This document shows positions 44,444 to 52,686 of a stretch of DNA of 64,000 bases, piece by piece. This DNA is from Ectobacillus ponti. GTDB lineage: Bacteria; Bacillota; Bacilli; Bacillales; Bacillaceae_G. Numbering within the stretch: the stretch's first letter is position 1; every line of letters begins with the position of its first letter. The stretch lies in the NCBI RefSeq assembly GCF_024294785.1, contig NZ_JANCLT010000001.1, positions 1 to 64,000 on the forward strand. The letters run 5' to 3'. The notes beneath the pieces were generated by a model. It saw nothing but the letters and a program-made list of their open reading frames with translations. It was not told where the DNA came from and did no database searches. The translations under genes were made by a program, and so were the position numbers.

Positions 44444-46033
44444 ATGTGGAAAAAGGTGATTCCAGCGGCTGCCCTTGCAGGCGCCCTCACCATGTCATCT
44501 GTTTTGGCGGCCAATCCATTTGGGGAACCCGGCGACCGCGGCCATTACGTAGACGTACAACTGCTTGGCATCAATGACTTTCATGGCCAGCTGGATACAG
44601 TGACCAAGATTAACGGCCGGGAAGCCGGCGGCGCTGATTATCTGGCTGCTTACCTGCGTGAGCATGAAAAGCAAAACCGCAATACCCTGCTGGTGCATGC
44701 CGGTGACGCTGTGGGAGGAAGCCCGCCTGTTTCCGCCCTGCTGCAGGACGAGCCGACAATCAACATTCTGAACACATTGGGCTTTGACGTCGGCACACTG
44801 GGCAACCATGAGTTTGATGAGGGTGTAAGTGAACTGAAGCGTTTGATTTACGGAGGCTACCATCCGGCAACAGGAAATTTCAAGGGAGCAGACTTCCCTT
44901 ATGTAGCTGCCAATGTAGTAGATAAAAAGACTGGCAAGCTCCTTCTCCCTGCCTTCACCATTAAAATGGTGCAGGGCGTTCCAATCGGGTTTATTGGTGT
45001 GGTGACAACAGAAACAAAGAGCATTGTCCTTGCATCCGCAATTGAGAACGTGAAGTTTACAGATGAGGTTGCAGCCATTAACAAATACAGCGCAATGCTG
45101 AAGCGGATGGGCGTAAAATCCATTGTTGTGCTGGCGCATAACCCAGGGGAAACAAAAGACGGCACAACAACCGGCGATATTGTCCGCCTGGCACAACAGA
45201 CAGACCCTGAGGTCGATGTCATCTTCGGTGCGCACAACCATAAGCTAATCAGCGATACAATCAATAACAAGCTTGTCGTACAAGCTTACTCCTATGGCGC
45301 TGCATTTGCAGATGTGGATCTTCGCATTGACCGAAAAACACGTGACATTATCCAAAAGAAGGCCGAAGTGATTCCAACATACCGCGACGCCATCCAGCCG
45401 GATCCGGAAATTAAAGCGATGGTGGACGGCTATAAAGAACGGGTTAAGCCGTTGGTTGAACGGGTGGTCGGGGAATCCGCCACTGCCTTGACACGGACGC
45501 AATCTAATGCCGGCGAATCTTCTCTGGGCAACCTGATTGCAGATGCGCAGCGCGCTGCCACGGGCACGCAAATTGCCTTCATGAATCCGGGCGGCATCCG
45601 TCTTGATTTGGACGCAGGCCCGATTACTTGGGGCGAACTGTACGGCATTCAGCCATTCAACAATCAGCTGATGAAGTTCACTTTAACAGGAAAAGATATC
45701 ATCGGGGTGTTGAACCAGCAATGGGCTGACCCAACTAAGGTACGCATGCTGCAAATCTCCGGTCTGAAGTACACATGGGACAACAGCAAGCCTTATGGCC
45801 AAAAAATCGTGAGCGCAACGCTTGCGGACGGCACACCGATTACGGAAACTGGTGTATACACAGTAGGCGCGAATGCATTCATCGCCACAGGAGGCGACGG
45901 GTTTACCATCTTCAAGAACGGCCAGGGCATGACTGCGGGACCGATCGATTTAGATGCCCTTGTCGAGTATGTACAAAAGGCAAATGGCCCGATCAACGTC
46001 CAAGTGGAAGGGCGCATGACAAGGCTGAACTAA
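44444..46033 (+). CDS. Secreted 5'-nucleotidase / 2',3'-cyclic-nucleotide phosphodiesterase
   Basis: The 529-residue exported enzyme has a signal peptide (VIPAAALAGALTMSSVLAA), a metallophosphatase domain and a 5'-nucleotidase C-terminal domain. Metal sites are INDFHGQ, VHAGDAVGG, LGNHEFDEG, AHNPG and GAHNHK; the substrate-binding half has SSLGNLIADAQR, FMNPGGIRLDL and TGGDGFTIF. It releases nucleosides from extracellular nucleotides, which could supply the deoB-punA-pdp pathway. The ATG at 44444 has GGGGGAAATG upstream. Confidence 0.92.
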   Translation: MWKKVIPAAALAGALTMSSVLAANPFGEPGDRGHYVDVQLLGINDFHGQLDTVTKINGREAGGADYLAAYLREHEKQNRNTLLVHAGDAVGGSPPVSALLQDEPTINILNTLGFDVGTLGNHEFDEGVSELKRLIYGGYHPATGNFKGADFPYVAANVVDKKTGKLLLPAFTIKMVQGVPIGFIGVVTTETKSIVLASAIENVKFTDEVAAINKYSAMLKRMGVKSIVVLAHNPGETKDGTTTGDIVRLAQQTDPEVDVIFGAHNHKLISDTINNKLVVQAYSYGAAFADVDLRIDRKTRDIIQKKAEVIPTYRDAIQPDPEIKAMVDGYKERVKPLVERVVGESATALTRTQSNAGESSLGNLIADAQRAATGTQIAFMNPGGIRLDLDAGPITWGELYGIQPFNNQLMKFTLTGKDIIGVLNQQWADPTKVRMLQISGLKYTWDNSKPYGQKIVSATLADGTPITETGVYTVGANAFIATGGDGFTIFKNGQGMTAGPIDLDALVEYVQKANGPINVQVEGRMTRLN

Positions 46034-46036
46034 CAA

Positions 46037-46072
46037 TAAACAAGCCAGGACATGCCGTCTTGGCTTGTTTTT
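46037..46072. terminator. Terminator between the 5'-nucleotidase and RHH genes
   Basis: AACAAGCCA and TGGCTTGTT pair, followed by TTTT on the plus strand and AAT-rich sequence on the other side. Confidence 0.8.
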
Positions 46073-46514
46073 ATTCCCGCTGCAGCCACTCGCGCAGCGC
46101 CTGCTCGACAATGCGGGATTTCTGCAGGCCCTGCCGCTTCGCTGCCAAATCCAGACGGATCAACAGGTCCTCCGGCAAAGAAAAGGACCGCCGTTTCTTG
46201 CTGCCCTCCTCCTGCTGCTCCTTAGCTGCAGACGGCCTTGCTTCAAGCAGCATCCGAATGGCACGCAGCTCCTCGTACATGAGCTCCTCATAGTTCACAG
46301 CTGCCGGGCGCGGCTTCACCTCCTCCAAAATGCTGCGCTCCCGCGGCTCTTCCCCTTCCCCGACAAACACCTGCCGCTTCTTCTCCTTGTCATATTCATA
46401 CCCAAGCATCCGGAGCCTTTTGGACAAAACGTATGGAGCCAGCCCAACCTTCTTTGCCAGCAACGACAAGGACTCATGCTTGTTCAGGCGGTCAATAATC
46501 TCTCCGACCTTCAT
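46071..46514 (-). CDS. Hypothetical protein with a C-terminal ribbon-helix-helix domain
   Basis: The 147 residues seem to hold two DNA-binding parts. The N-terminus resembles a helix-turn-helix (IIDRLNKHESLSLLAKKVGL, then YVLSKRLRMLGYEYD). The C-terminus is a CopG-type ribbon-helix-helix (RRSFSLPEDLLIRLDLAAKR, then QGLQKSRIVEQALREWL). A charged linker joins them. I do not know a named homologue. It may be a regulator or a plasmid-type partition relative. AGGAGGGG lies just before the ATG. It lies after the LacI gene and its terminator. Confidence 0.7.
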   Translation of the reverse strand: MKVGEIIDRLNKHESLSLLAKKVGLAPYVLSKRLRMLGYEYDKEKKRQVFVGEGEEPRERSILEEVKPRPAAVNYEELMYEELRAIRMLLEARPSAAKEQQEEGSKKRRSFSLPEDLLIRLDLAAKRQGLQKSRIVEQALREWLQRE

Positions 46515-46573
46515 GGCCTCCCCTCCTGCTTTATGTGTAAGCGGCAGCCCGCTCATGTTGTCTGTCCCCATAC

Positions 46574-46602
46574 AAAAAAACACCCCGCAGCTGCGGGGTG
46601 TC
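46574..46602 (-). terminator. Terminator of the lacI-type gene
   Basis: CACCCCGCAG and CTGCGGGGTG form a perfect palindromic stem followed by seven T on the minus strand. Confidence 0.85.
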
Positions 46603-47512
46603 AGGAATGCGTCAGCTGCGGAGGCAGAGAGCTTGTATAAGAAGGTGCCTGCCCTGTTGTCAGGCGCTTGAGCAGCATCCGGGCGGCAGCCTCTCCCTTT
46701 TGCCTGCCGGAAGCAGCACTGGACGGGCAATCAGCGCTCTGGTGAAGCGCAATCACATGGAGCTGCTCCGGCACCGCCAGTCCCCTCCCCCGAGCGGCGC
46801 GCAGCACACCCGCAGTTGCCCCTTCATTGCAGGCTACAACACTGTCAATATAAGGCGCGGCAGCCAGGAGAGCCGCAGTCACTTGCTCCGATTGTCCAGC
46901 CCCGGCAGGCACAAGACGATAAGAGAGGCCATTTGCCTCTGCCGTATTGCAAACACCGGATACACGCTCTTCCAGTGCTGTGCTGTTTTCCTCTTCATAT
47001 ACACAGGCCAGAAATTTGGCCTGCCGGGACAGCAGCCACTCTACAGCCTGCCGGGCGCTTCCGTATTCATCGCTCTGCACAGCATGCCCCGAATCTCCGT
47101 CAATCACAACATACGGAGCCTCCGCCAGCCTGTTTCCAGCCAGCCTGAAGGCGCTCCGGCTTAAAATGTAGCCGGCTGTATGATTTTGCAGCAGGGTATC
47201 CAGATAGCTGATGTCGTGGGTGATGTTACATACAATTGTCTGGTAGCCCTCCCGGCAGGCTGCTTGTTCCACAGCCGTCAGAATCGGCAAGAAGGATGGT
47301 TCCTGAAAATCAGTGACAAGGAGTGCGATCATGGTGGAGGATTTCTTGAAAAGGGATTTTGCTACAGCGTTCGGTTTATAGTGCAGCTGTTCGATGGCTT
47401 GCTCCACTTGCTTGACGGTGTCCTCATGGACATAGCCTTTTTTATTCAATACACGGGATACGGTTGCAACGGATACACCGGCCAGCTTTGCGACATCGCG
47501 GATGGTCGCCAT
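46601..47512 (-). CDS. LacI/GalR-family transcriptional regulator
   Basis: The 303-residue protein has the LacI headpiece (IRDVAKLAGVSVATVSRVLN, hinge KPNAVAKSLFKKSS) and a shortened periplasmic-binding-protein-like core. The core is rather diverged, with VACNEGATAGVLRAARGRG before the end, so the effector is unclear. GGAGGTGAA precedes the ATG. TTTACCGT occurs twice upstream, at 47543-47550 and 47613-47620, and may be part of an operator. It is divergent from yqkD, which could be a target. Confidence 0.86.
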   Translation of the reverse strand: MATIRDVAKLAGVSVATVSRVLNKKGYVHEDTVKQVEQAIEQLHYKPNAVAKSLFKKSSTMIALLVTDFQEPSFLPILTAVEQAACREGYQTIVCNITHDISYLDTLLQNHTAGYILSRSAFRLAGNRLAEAPYVVIDGDSGHAVQSDEYGSARQAVEWLLSRQAKFLACVYEEENSTALEERVSGVCNTAEANGLSYRLVPAGAGQSEQVTAALLAAAPYIDSVVACNEGATAGVLRAARGRGLAVPEQLHVIALHQSADCPSSAASGRQKGEAAARMLLKRLTTGQAPSYTSSLPPQLTHS

Positions 47513-47697
47513 TGGCTTCACCTCCATGGAATGGTTTACATATTTACCGTAAGAGAAACGACAGAATGCGTCAAGGGGACTTTTCTGTTTTCTCTGAAAA
47601 AGGCGGCAAAATTTTACCGTCATTACGGCCATCTCCCTTTTTCCTGCTGCATACAGCTGTGCTACAATGGAAGCAGCGACCAGATGGAGGGGTAAGG

Positions 47698-48600
47698 ATG
47701 CGCACGCTATGGAAAGCACTCGGAGCGGCAGTTCTGCTGCTGCTTGGAATCGGTTATTTCTTTACCAACAAGATGATGTACATAAAAAAGAAGACGGACG
47801 AAGAAATTTTGGCAAGAGAAGCAGGCGTGCACTTTGACCCAAAGGAGCTGGATGCACAGCCAAAAGAGGAGGCATGGATTTCTTCCCCGTTCGGATATGA
47901 CATCCACGGCTGGTACATGCCGGGTCCGCGGCCGGACCGCATCATGGTATTCTGCCACGGTGTAACGGTGAACAAGTGGAATTCTGTCAAGTACAGCCGC
48001 CTGTTCCTGCAACGGGGCTTCAGCGTGTTTCTGTATGACCACCGCCGGCATGGGCAGTCAGGCGGTTCCACCACCAGCTACGGGTACTACGAAAAGTATG
48101 ACCTGCAGGCCGTCATGCACTGGCTCCGCCAACGCTTTGGCGAAGAAAGCGTGATCGGCATTCACGGGGAATCCATGGGAGCGGCGACTCTGCTGCAGTA
48201 TGCCGGGGAAGTGGAGGATGGAGCAGACTTTTACATCGCGGATTGCCCGTTCTCAGACTTCTACGAGCAGCTGTCGCACAGGCTGCAGGTGGAGTTTAAG
48301 CTGCCGGAGAAGCCGCTGCTGCCGCTGGCCAACCTGATTTTAAAGCTGCGGGACGGCTATAAGGTGCAGGACGTTTCGCCCATCCGCTGTGTCCGCCATA
48401 TTCAAAAGCCCGTTTTGTTTATCCACAGCCAGGAGGATGATTATATCTCCTGCCGGATGACAGAAGAGCTGTATGAGCAGAAGAAGGGCCCGAAGATGCT
48501 GTTTTTGCCGGAAAAGGGCGGCCATGCCTTGTCTTATGCCGAGAATAAAGAAGCATATGAGGAAGCGGTGGACCGCTTCCTGCAGCAATATGTGCTTTAG
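47698..48600 (+). CDS. yqkD: Alpha/beta hydrolase YqkD
   Basis: The 300-residue protein has an N-terminal membrane anchor (LGAAVLLLLGIGYFFTNKMM) and an extracytoplasmic or membrane-bound alpha/beta-hydrolase domain. The oxyanion region is FCHGVTVNKWNS, the nucleophile elbow GIHGESMGAAT, the acid is in IHSQEDDYIS and the His is in GGHALSY. The stretch YDHRRHGQSGGSTTSYGYYEK matches YqkD. Substrate unknown. GGAGGGGTAAGG precedes the ATG. Its stop overlaps that of yqkC. Confidence 0.9.
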   Translation: MRTLWKALGAAVLLLLGIGYFFTNKMMYIKKKTDEEILAREAGVHFDPKELDAQPKEEAWISSPFGYDIHGWYMPGPRPDRIMVFCHGVTVNKWNSVKYSRLFLQRGFSVFLYDHRRHGQSGGSTTSYGYYEKYDLQAVMHWLRQRFGEESVIGIHGESMGAATLLQYAGEVEDGADFYIADCPFSDFYEQLSHRLQVEFKLPEKPLLPLANLILKLRDGYKVQDVSPIRCVRHIQKPVLFIHSQEDDYISCRMTEELYEQKKGPKMLFLPEKGGHALSYAENKEAYEEAVDRFLQQYVL

Positions 48601-48839
48601 GCAAGAATGTCCGTAATATCCGCCATGTGCTCGGACAGCCATTGCACCGCAGCTTCGAGGCTGGCAAATCCCTGCATTTCAAAGGTCATTTCATCCTGCA
48701 GCAGCCACTCCGGCTGTTCTTCTTCTCCCATTCCGGCAACGGATTGATGAAGAAGGCTGTATGGATGATTGTCGTATAGGAAGGAAACCCATTTTCTGTC
48801 CTTGGCAATATTGCGGATCGTGTTCAGTTTTTTGGTCAT
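48597..48839 (-). CDS. yqkC: DUF2552 protein YqkC
   Basis: The 80-residue soluble protein reads MTKKLNTIRNIAKDRKWVSF, with NHPYSLLHQSVAG and QDEMTFEMQGFASLEAAVQW. This fits YqkC/DUF2552 as I recall it, a small family of unknown function confined to Bacillus relatives. The start is one of three consecutive ATG codons; I chose the last (48839), six bases after AAGGTG. It is convergent with yqkD, and their stop codons share two bases. Confidence 0.75.
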   Translation of the reverse strand: MTKKLNTIRNIAKDRKWVSFLYDNHPYSLLHQSVAGMGEEEQPEWLLQDEMTFEMQGFASLEAAVQWLSEHMADITDILA

Positions 48840-48953
48840 CATCATCACCTTGTCTTCTATTTCGTTTTCGTCTTTCATAATATGATTCCAAAGCGAACGG
48901 TCTAATCTCCATCGTTCTGGAACAAACAGATGCAATTCAAAGGAGGAAGCTGT

Positions 48954-49169
48954 ATGGCAAAAGTACAAATTAAAGTCAATGATAATGGATCCCTGCGCGT
49001 TACAGGAGAAGTGGAATTGGTTGACGGGGCCGGCAACCCGTTTCCTGTCAAACCATCCTTTTCGCTCTGCCGCTGCGGCCGTTCCACAAACATGCCGTTT
49101 TGCAACGGAGCCCATAAAGGCGTGTTTCAATCCGTTGTCCGCGCGCCTGAGCCCGAAACAAAGGAATAA
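48954..49169 (+). CDS. CDGSH-type iron-sulfur protein
   Basis: The 71-residue protein carries the 2Fe-2S motif CRCGRSTNMPFCNGAHK, the three Cys and one His of the CDGSH (mitoNEET) family, preceded by a small beta domain (VQIKVNDNGSLRVTGEVELV). It is probably a cytoplasmic redox or cluster-transfer protein. GGAGG lies six bases before the ATG. It is divergent from yqkC and ends at a two-way terminator shared with crcB. Confidence 0.9.
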   Translation: MAKVQIKVNDNGSLRVTGEVELVDGAGNPFPVKPSFSLCRCGRSTNMPFCNGAHKGVFQSVVRAPEPETKE

Positions 49170-49172
49170 AGG

Positions 49173-49204
49173 AACAGGCGCCTTCACAAGAGGGCGCCTG
49201 TTTC
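49173..49204. terminator. Two-way terminator between the CDGSH gene and crcB
   Basis: AACAGGCGCC and GGCGCCTGTT form a perfect stem followed by T on each side. Confidence 0.85.
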
Positions 49205-49540
49205 ATATCCAAGAAAGGCAAGGGCGATCCCCAGACAGTATGTAACGAGCAAATACAAGCCGAATGACAGCAGCCTTTTCTGCTGCAGCAGCTGAACGGT
49301 TTCCAGCTTCATTGTGGAAAATGTTGTGTACGCCCCCATAAAGCCAGTTCCGCACAGCAGCAGCACTTCCTCCCCTGCACGCGCTCCCCACAGCAGCCCG
49401 AGCAAAAACGCACCTGTTACATTAATGAACAGGGTGGCAAAGGGAAAGCTCCCACGATACCGCGCTTTCCATACAGAAGAAATCCAGAAACGGACGATTG
49501 CGCCGCAAAAGCCACCGGCAGCCACCAACAATGCCGTCAT
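49184..49540 (-). CDS. crcB: Fluoride channel CrcB/Fluc, second subunit
   Basis: Fluc proteins are dual-topology fluoride channels. The 118 residues have four membrane segments and the signatures GGFCGAIVRFWIS, ATLFINVTGAFLLGLLWG and GTGFMGAYTTFSTMKLE, the last holding the pore Phe and polar-track Thr residues. The ATG overlaps the stop of the upstream copy as ATGA and has AGGAGG before it. Two linked copies usually mean a heterodimer of opposite orientations. Confidence 0.92.
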   Translation of the reverse strand: MTALLVAAGGFCGAIVRFWISSVWKARYRGSFPFATLFINVTGAFLLGLLWGARAGEEVLLLCGTGFMGAYTTFSTMKLETVQLLQQKRLLSFGLYLLVTYCLGIALAFLGYETGALL

Positions 49541-49923
49541 ACCCGTTGCCTCCTTGCCGCCAGCACTTCTCCCGTCTGCCAGCCCGCATAAGCGAGCAGC
49601 AGGCCGCCTGCGGCACTGCCCAGTCCGTATGCAGCCGCATTCCCCGCCTCCCCGCTCTCCAGCAGGCGCACCATCTCCATGCTGAAAGTCGAAAACGTCG
49701 TGAAGGAACCAATAAATCCTGTGCCAATTCCGGCGACAAGCTGCGGAGACAGGCGCCCGCTCCGGAACAGCCAGCTTGTCAGAAATGCCAGCAGAAAGCT
49801 GCCGAGCATATTGGCGGAAAAAGTGGCTGCAGGAAATCCTCCCGTCCACGGAAGAAGCAGGCCCAGCCCATATCGGAGCAGCGCCCCCAGAATGCCGGCT
49901 GTGCCGACTGCAATAGATTGCAT
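49537..49923 (-). CDS. crcB: Fluoride channel CrcB/Fluc, first subunit
   Basis: The 128-residue protein is the partner of the previous one: GTAGILGALLRYGLGLLL, ATFSANMLGSFLLAFLTSWL and GTGFIGSFTTFSTFSMEMVR. It has four membrane segments and a basic tail (RRQRV). GAGGTGAAAG precedes the ATG. I looked for a fluoride riboswitch in the 60 bases upstream and saw none, so it may be constitutive. It is divergent from the riboflavin operon. Confidence 0.92.
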   Translation of the reverse strand: MQSIAVGTAGILGALLRYGLGLLLPWTGGFPAATFSANMLGSFLLAFLTSWLFRSGRLSPQLVAGIGTGFIGSFTTFSTFSMEMVRLLESGEAGNAAAYGLGSAAGGLLLAYAGWQTGEVLAARRQRV

Positions 49924-49982
49924 AATCTTTCACCTCAACACTTATGATAACAAATATAAGAAGAATACCAAGAGCATTTGCT

Positions 49983-50011
49983 TTTACGGGCCGCCGACAG
50001 TGTGCTATACT
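49983..50011 (+). promoter_or_regulatory. Promoter of the riboflavin operon
   Basis: TTTACG (49983-49988), 17 bases and TATACT (50006-50011), with TG one base before the -10 (extended -10). It ends about 15 bases before the riboswitch. Confidence 0.65.
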
Positions 50012-50024
50012 GACAAAAAATAAT

Positions 50025-50160
50025 ATCCTTCGGGGTCGGGTGCAAATCCCAACCGGCGGTGATGAAGCAATTCTAAGTCCGTGACCCGCGTTTCCTTTGG
50101 AAGCCGGTGGATCTAGTGAGAATCTAGAGCCGACAGTATAGTCTGGATGGGAGAAGGATG
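50025..50160 (+). promoter_or_regulatory. FMN riboswitch (RFN element)
   Basis: All hallmark blocks are present in order: ATCCTTCGGGGTCGGGTG, AACCGGCGGTGATGAAG, AGTCCGTGACCCG, AAGCCGGTGGATCTAGTGAG, and GCCGACAGTATAGTCTGGAT, with the closing GGGAGAAGGAT pairing to the start. FMN binding favours the terminator downstream, which shuts off the operon. Confidence 0.97.
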
Positions 50161-50204
50161 TTTGGTTTCAGTACATACGGGATTTGTCTGCGTGTGCAGA
50201 CTGC

Positions 50205-50242
50205 AGTCAATTTTTGAAACACAGAGAAATTGACTCTTTTTT
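50205..50242 (+). terminator. FMN-riboswitch-controlled terminator
   Basis: AGTCAATTT and AAATTGACT pair around a 13-base loop and are followed by CTTTTTT. Confidence 0.9.
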
Positions 50243-50275
50243 CCTATGCCGTTATGCAGCTGAAAGCACCGTCTC

Positions 50276-50308
50276 CCGCAGCCCCCGGAACGTTTCCGCG
50301 GGGCTTTC
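50276..50308 (+). other. Second hairpin between the riboswitch terminator and ribE
   Basis: AGCCCC pairs with GGGGCT, with GGAA and TTCC inside, followed by TTTCG. The T run is too short for a good terminator. It may be a remnant or an RNA stabiliser. The ribE ribosome site lies 17 bases further on. Confidence 0.5.
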
Positions 50309-50336
50309 GTCATGTTAGATTCAGGGAGGTGTGTGT

Positions 50337-50981
50337 ATGTTTACAGGAATTATTGAAGAAACGGGCACCATCATGAGCATGCAGCAGGCCGGACAAGCCA
50401 TTGCCATGATGATCAAAGCGGAGCGCATCCTATCCGATGTGCAGCTTGGCGACAGCATTGCCGTCAACGGCGTCTGCCTCACTGTGACTTCTTTCACCAA
50501 AAGCTCCTTCACAGTGGACGTCATGCCCGAAACCGTAAAAGCAACGTCTCTGCAATCCCTGCAGCGCGGTTCCTCGGTAAATTTGGAACGGGCCATGGGT
50601 GCCGGCGGCCGCTTTGGCGGACACTTCGTGACCGGCCATGTGGACGGCATCGGCCGAATTGCGGAAAAGCGCAAACAGGATAACGCGATGTACTACCGGA
50701 TTGAATTGCCGGAGAATCTGCTGCGGTATTGCATTTATAAAGGCTCTGTCGCCATCGACGGCACCAGCCTGACCATCTTTGGCCTTGATGACACATCAAT
50801 TACTATTTCCCTGATTCCGCACACAGTCGGCTACTCAATTGTCGGCCATAAGGGAACAGGCGACATTGTTAACATTGAGTGCGACATGATTGGAAAATAT
50901 ATTGAACGCTTCACCCGCCGGGAAGAGCCGCCAAAGCGCCCGCTCACCGAAAGCTTCCTGCGCGACCACGGCTATCTATAA
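50337..50981 (+). CDS. ribE: Riboflavin synthase, alpha subunit
   Basis: The enzyme turns two 6,7-dimethyl-8-ribityllumazine molecules into riboflavin and a pyrimidine product. The 214 residues show the duplicated lumazine-binding fold: MFTGIIEETGTIMSM, SIAVNGVCLTVTSF and GRFGGHFVTGHVDG in the first half, AIDGTSLTIFGLDD in the second. The ATG at 50337 has GGAGG eight bases upstream. It is the first gene after the riboswitch, the place that ribD holds in most Bacillus species. Confidence 0.95.
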   Translation: MFTGIIEETGTIMSMQQAGQAIAMMIKAERILSDVQLGDSIAVNGVCLTVTSFTKSSFTVDVMPETVKATSLQSLQRGSSVNLERAMGAGGRFGGHFVTGHVDGIGRIAEKRKQDNAMYYRIELPENLLRYCIYKGSVAIDGTSLTIFGLDDTSITISLIPHTVGYSIVGHKGTGDIVNIECDMIGKYIERFTRREEPPKRPLTESFLRDHGYL

Positions 50982-50993
50982 GGAGGGCTCCCT

Positions 50994-51626
50994 ATGTTTC
51001 ATTCTATTGAAGCAGCACTGGAAGATTTGAAAAATGGCAAGGTGGTCATCGTCTGCGATGATGAGGACCGTGAGAATGAAGGAGACTTTATTGCGTTGGC
51101 CGACCGAATCACCCCGGAAGCCATCAACTTCATGGTAACGCACGGACGCGGACTTGTCTGCGTGCCCATCACGGAAACACATGCAAAGCGGCTGCAGCTG
51201 CATCCGATGATTGCGGAAAACACAGACGCGCACGGTACGGCATTCACCATCAGCGTGGACCATATCTCCACCACAACAGGCATCAGCGCCTATGAACGGG
51301 CGGCGACCGTTTTGGAAATGCTCCGTCCGGAAGCAACAGGCAGCGACTTTAAGCGGCCGGGGCATATGTTCCCGCTCATCGCCAAATCCGGCGGCGTTCT
51401 CGAGCGCCCGGGACATACAGAGGCGGCAGTGGACCTCGCGATGCTGTGCGGCGCCTCTCCGGCTGGTGTCATTTGCGAGATTTTAAATGAAGACGGCACA
51501 ATGGCCCGTGTGCCGGACCTTGTGGAGGTTGCACAGCGCTTTGATTTAAAGATGATTACAATTGCCGATTTGAGCCGCCATCTTCAGGACATACAGAGCA
51601 AGCCGGCAGAGCTCACAAATAGCTGA
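50994..51626 (+). CDS. ribB: 3,4-dihydroxy-2-butanone 4-phosphate synthase, monofunctional
   Basis: The enzyme makes dihydroxybutanone phosphate from ribulose 5-phosphate. The 210 residues hold the metal and active-site motifs [33 protein letters not shown] and [13 protein letters not shown]. In Bacillus it is usually fused to GTP cyclohydrolase II (RibBA, about 400 residues). Here the frame ends at [11 protein letters not shown], exactly where the second domain would begin, and ribH starts 38 bases on. The ATG follows AAGGAGGG. The RibA half is absent from the window. Confidence 0.94.
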   Translation: MFHSIEAALEDLKNGKVVIVCDDEDRENEGDFIALADRITPEAINFMVTHGRGLVCVPITETHAKRLQLHPMIAENTDAHGTAFTISVDHISTTTGISAYERAATVLEMLRPEATGSDFKRPGHMFPLIAKSGGVLERPGHTEAAVDLAMLCGASPAGVICEILNEDGTMARVPDLVEVAQRFDLKMITIADLSRHLQDIQSKPAELTNS

Positions 51627-51664
51627 ACGACCCAAACTCAAGCACATTAAAGGAGAGAATACAC

Positions 51665-52135
51665 ATGATTTTTGAAGGACATTTAGTTGGATCAGGCTTA
51701 AAGGTGGCGGTGGTTGTATCCCGCTTCAACGAATTTATTACAAGCAAATTGCTGAGCGGCGCTCTGGATGCGTTTAAGCGCCATGGTGTGGAGGAAGAGC
51801 ATGTGGATGTTGCGTGGGTGCCAGGTGCATTCGAGCTGCCGCTGGTAGCCCGCAAGCTGGCGGACAGCGGCAAGTACGACGCGGTTGTTACCCTCGGCAC
51901 AGTGATCCGCGGCGCAACTACCCATTATGATTATGTGTGCAGTGAAGTGGCGAAGGGTGTGGCAGCTGTCTCCATGCAGACGGGCATCCCGGTCATCTTC
52001 GGGGTTGTCACAACAGAAAGCATTGAACAGGCAATTGAGCGCTCTGGCACGAAAGCTGGAAACAAAGGCTGGGAAGCTGCTGTGTCCGCTATTGAAATGG
52101 CCAACCTGACACGTGTGCTCCCAACACAAAAATAA
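51665..52135 (+). CDS. ribH: 6,7-dimethyl-8-ribityllumazine synthase
   Basis: RibH joins dihydroxybutanone phosphate with the ribitylamino-pyrimidine to form the lumazine. The 156 residues carry [60 protein letters not shown] and the final [15 protein letters not shown]. It forms 60-subunit shells around riboflavin synthase in Bacillus. AAGGAGAG precedes the ATG. It is the last gene of the operon. Confidence 0.96.
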   Translation: MIFEGHLVGSGLKVAVVVSRFNEFITSKLLSGALDAFKRHGVEEEHVDVAWVPGAFELPLVARKLADSGKYDAVVTLGTVIRGATTHYDYVCSEVAKGVAAVSMQTGIPVIFGVVTTESIEQAIERSGTKAGNKGWEAAVSAIEMANLTRVLPTQK

Positions 52136-52159
52136 CAGCTGGAACACCGGCCCAAACAT

Positions 52160-52193
52160 AAAAACGCACGAGCTCCGCGCTCCTGCGTTTTTA
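52160..52193. terminator. Two-way terminator after ribH
   Basis: AAAAACGCA-GAGC and GCTC-TGCGTTTTT form a stem with one mismatch. Confidence 0.85.
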
Positions 52194-52574
52194 TTTTGCC
52201 CTCACATGCGCCTCCAGCTCTTCTGCCAGCTCATGCACATTTTTCCCGTCCACGGCAATGCCCGCCTGCTGGGCGGCCTGCACGAGACGCTGTTCCTTTG
52301 CGGTCCGGATTTCATCAATAACCTGTTCCATCCGCTTTCCGTCCCGGGAAATTCCATAGCGCTCGGCAGTTTGTACAATGGTTTCTTCCCGCTTCGCTTC
52401 CTTCCAATCATGCAGAGCCCGGCGGATATCCTCCAGTTCTTTCCCTGCTGTCGGAATGCCTGCCTGCTCGGCTTGATTCCGGAAGTGCTGCTCAATTTGC
52501 TGGTGAGATACTCCCGCCGCCGCAGGCACTGGCAGCAGCAGGATGGCAGCAGCAATCATAACTGCTTGATACAT
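52191..52574 (-). CDS. Secreted hypothetical protein with three internal repeats
   Basis: The 127-residue protein has a signal peptide (QAVMIAAAILLLPVPAAAG) and then three related units of about 35 residues, each ending in a pattern aG-I-x2-(A/D)GKxxxxx(I/L)xxxL: AGIPTAGKELEDIRRAL, YGISRDGKRMEQVIDEI and AGIAVDGKNVHELAEEL. Each is mostly helical with R/K-E-E/Q before it. I know no named family. The ATG follows GGGAAGGGATGC. It is convergent with ribH. Confidence 0.7.
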   Translation of the reverse strand: MYQAVMIAAAILLLPVPAAAGVSHQQIEQHFRNQAEQAGIPTAGKELEDIRRALHDWKEAKREETIVQTAERYGISRDGKRMEQVIDEIRTAKEQRLVQAAQQAGIAVDGKNVHELAEELEAHVRAK

Positions 52575-52654
52575 AGCATCCCTTCCCTTGCGCTAAAAAT
52601 CCGACATACCCTTCTTACTATGCGCAATCCGGGCTCAGAACATGCACTCGCAAA

Positions 52655-52681
52655 AGAAAAAGCGGATGACATCCGCTTTTC
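52655..52681. terminator. Two-way terminator at the DUF554 gene
   Basis: AAAAGCGGATG and CATCCGCTTTT form a perfect stem. Confidence 0.85.
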
Positions 52682-52686
52682 GTGCT

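Noticed and set aside
49924-49982. Fluoride riboswitch upstream of crcB
   Set aside because: None of the conserved GGCGATGG and CCGCC blocks is present in the gap.
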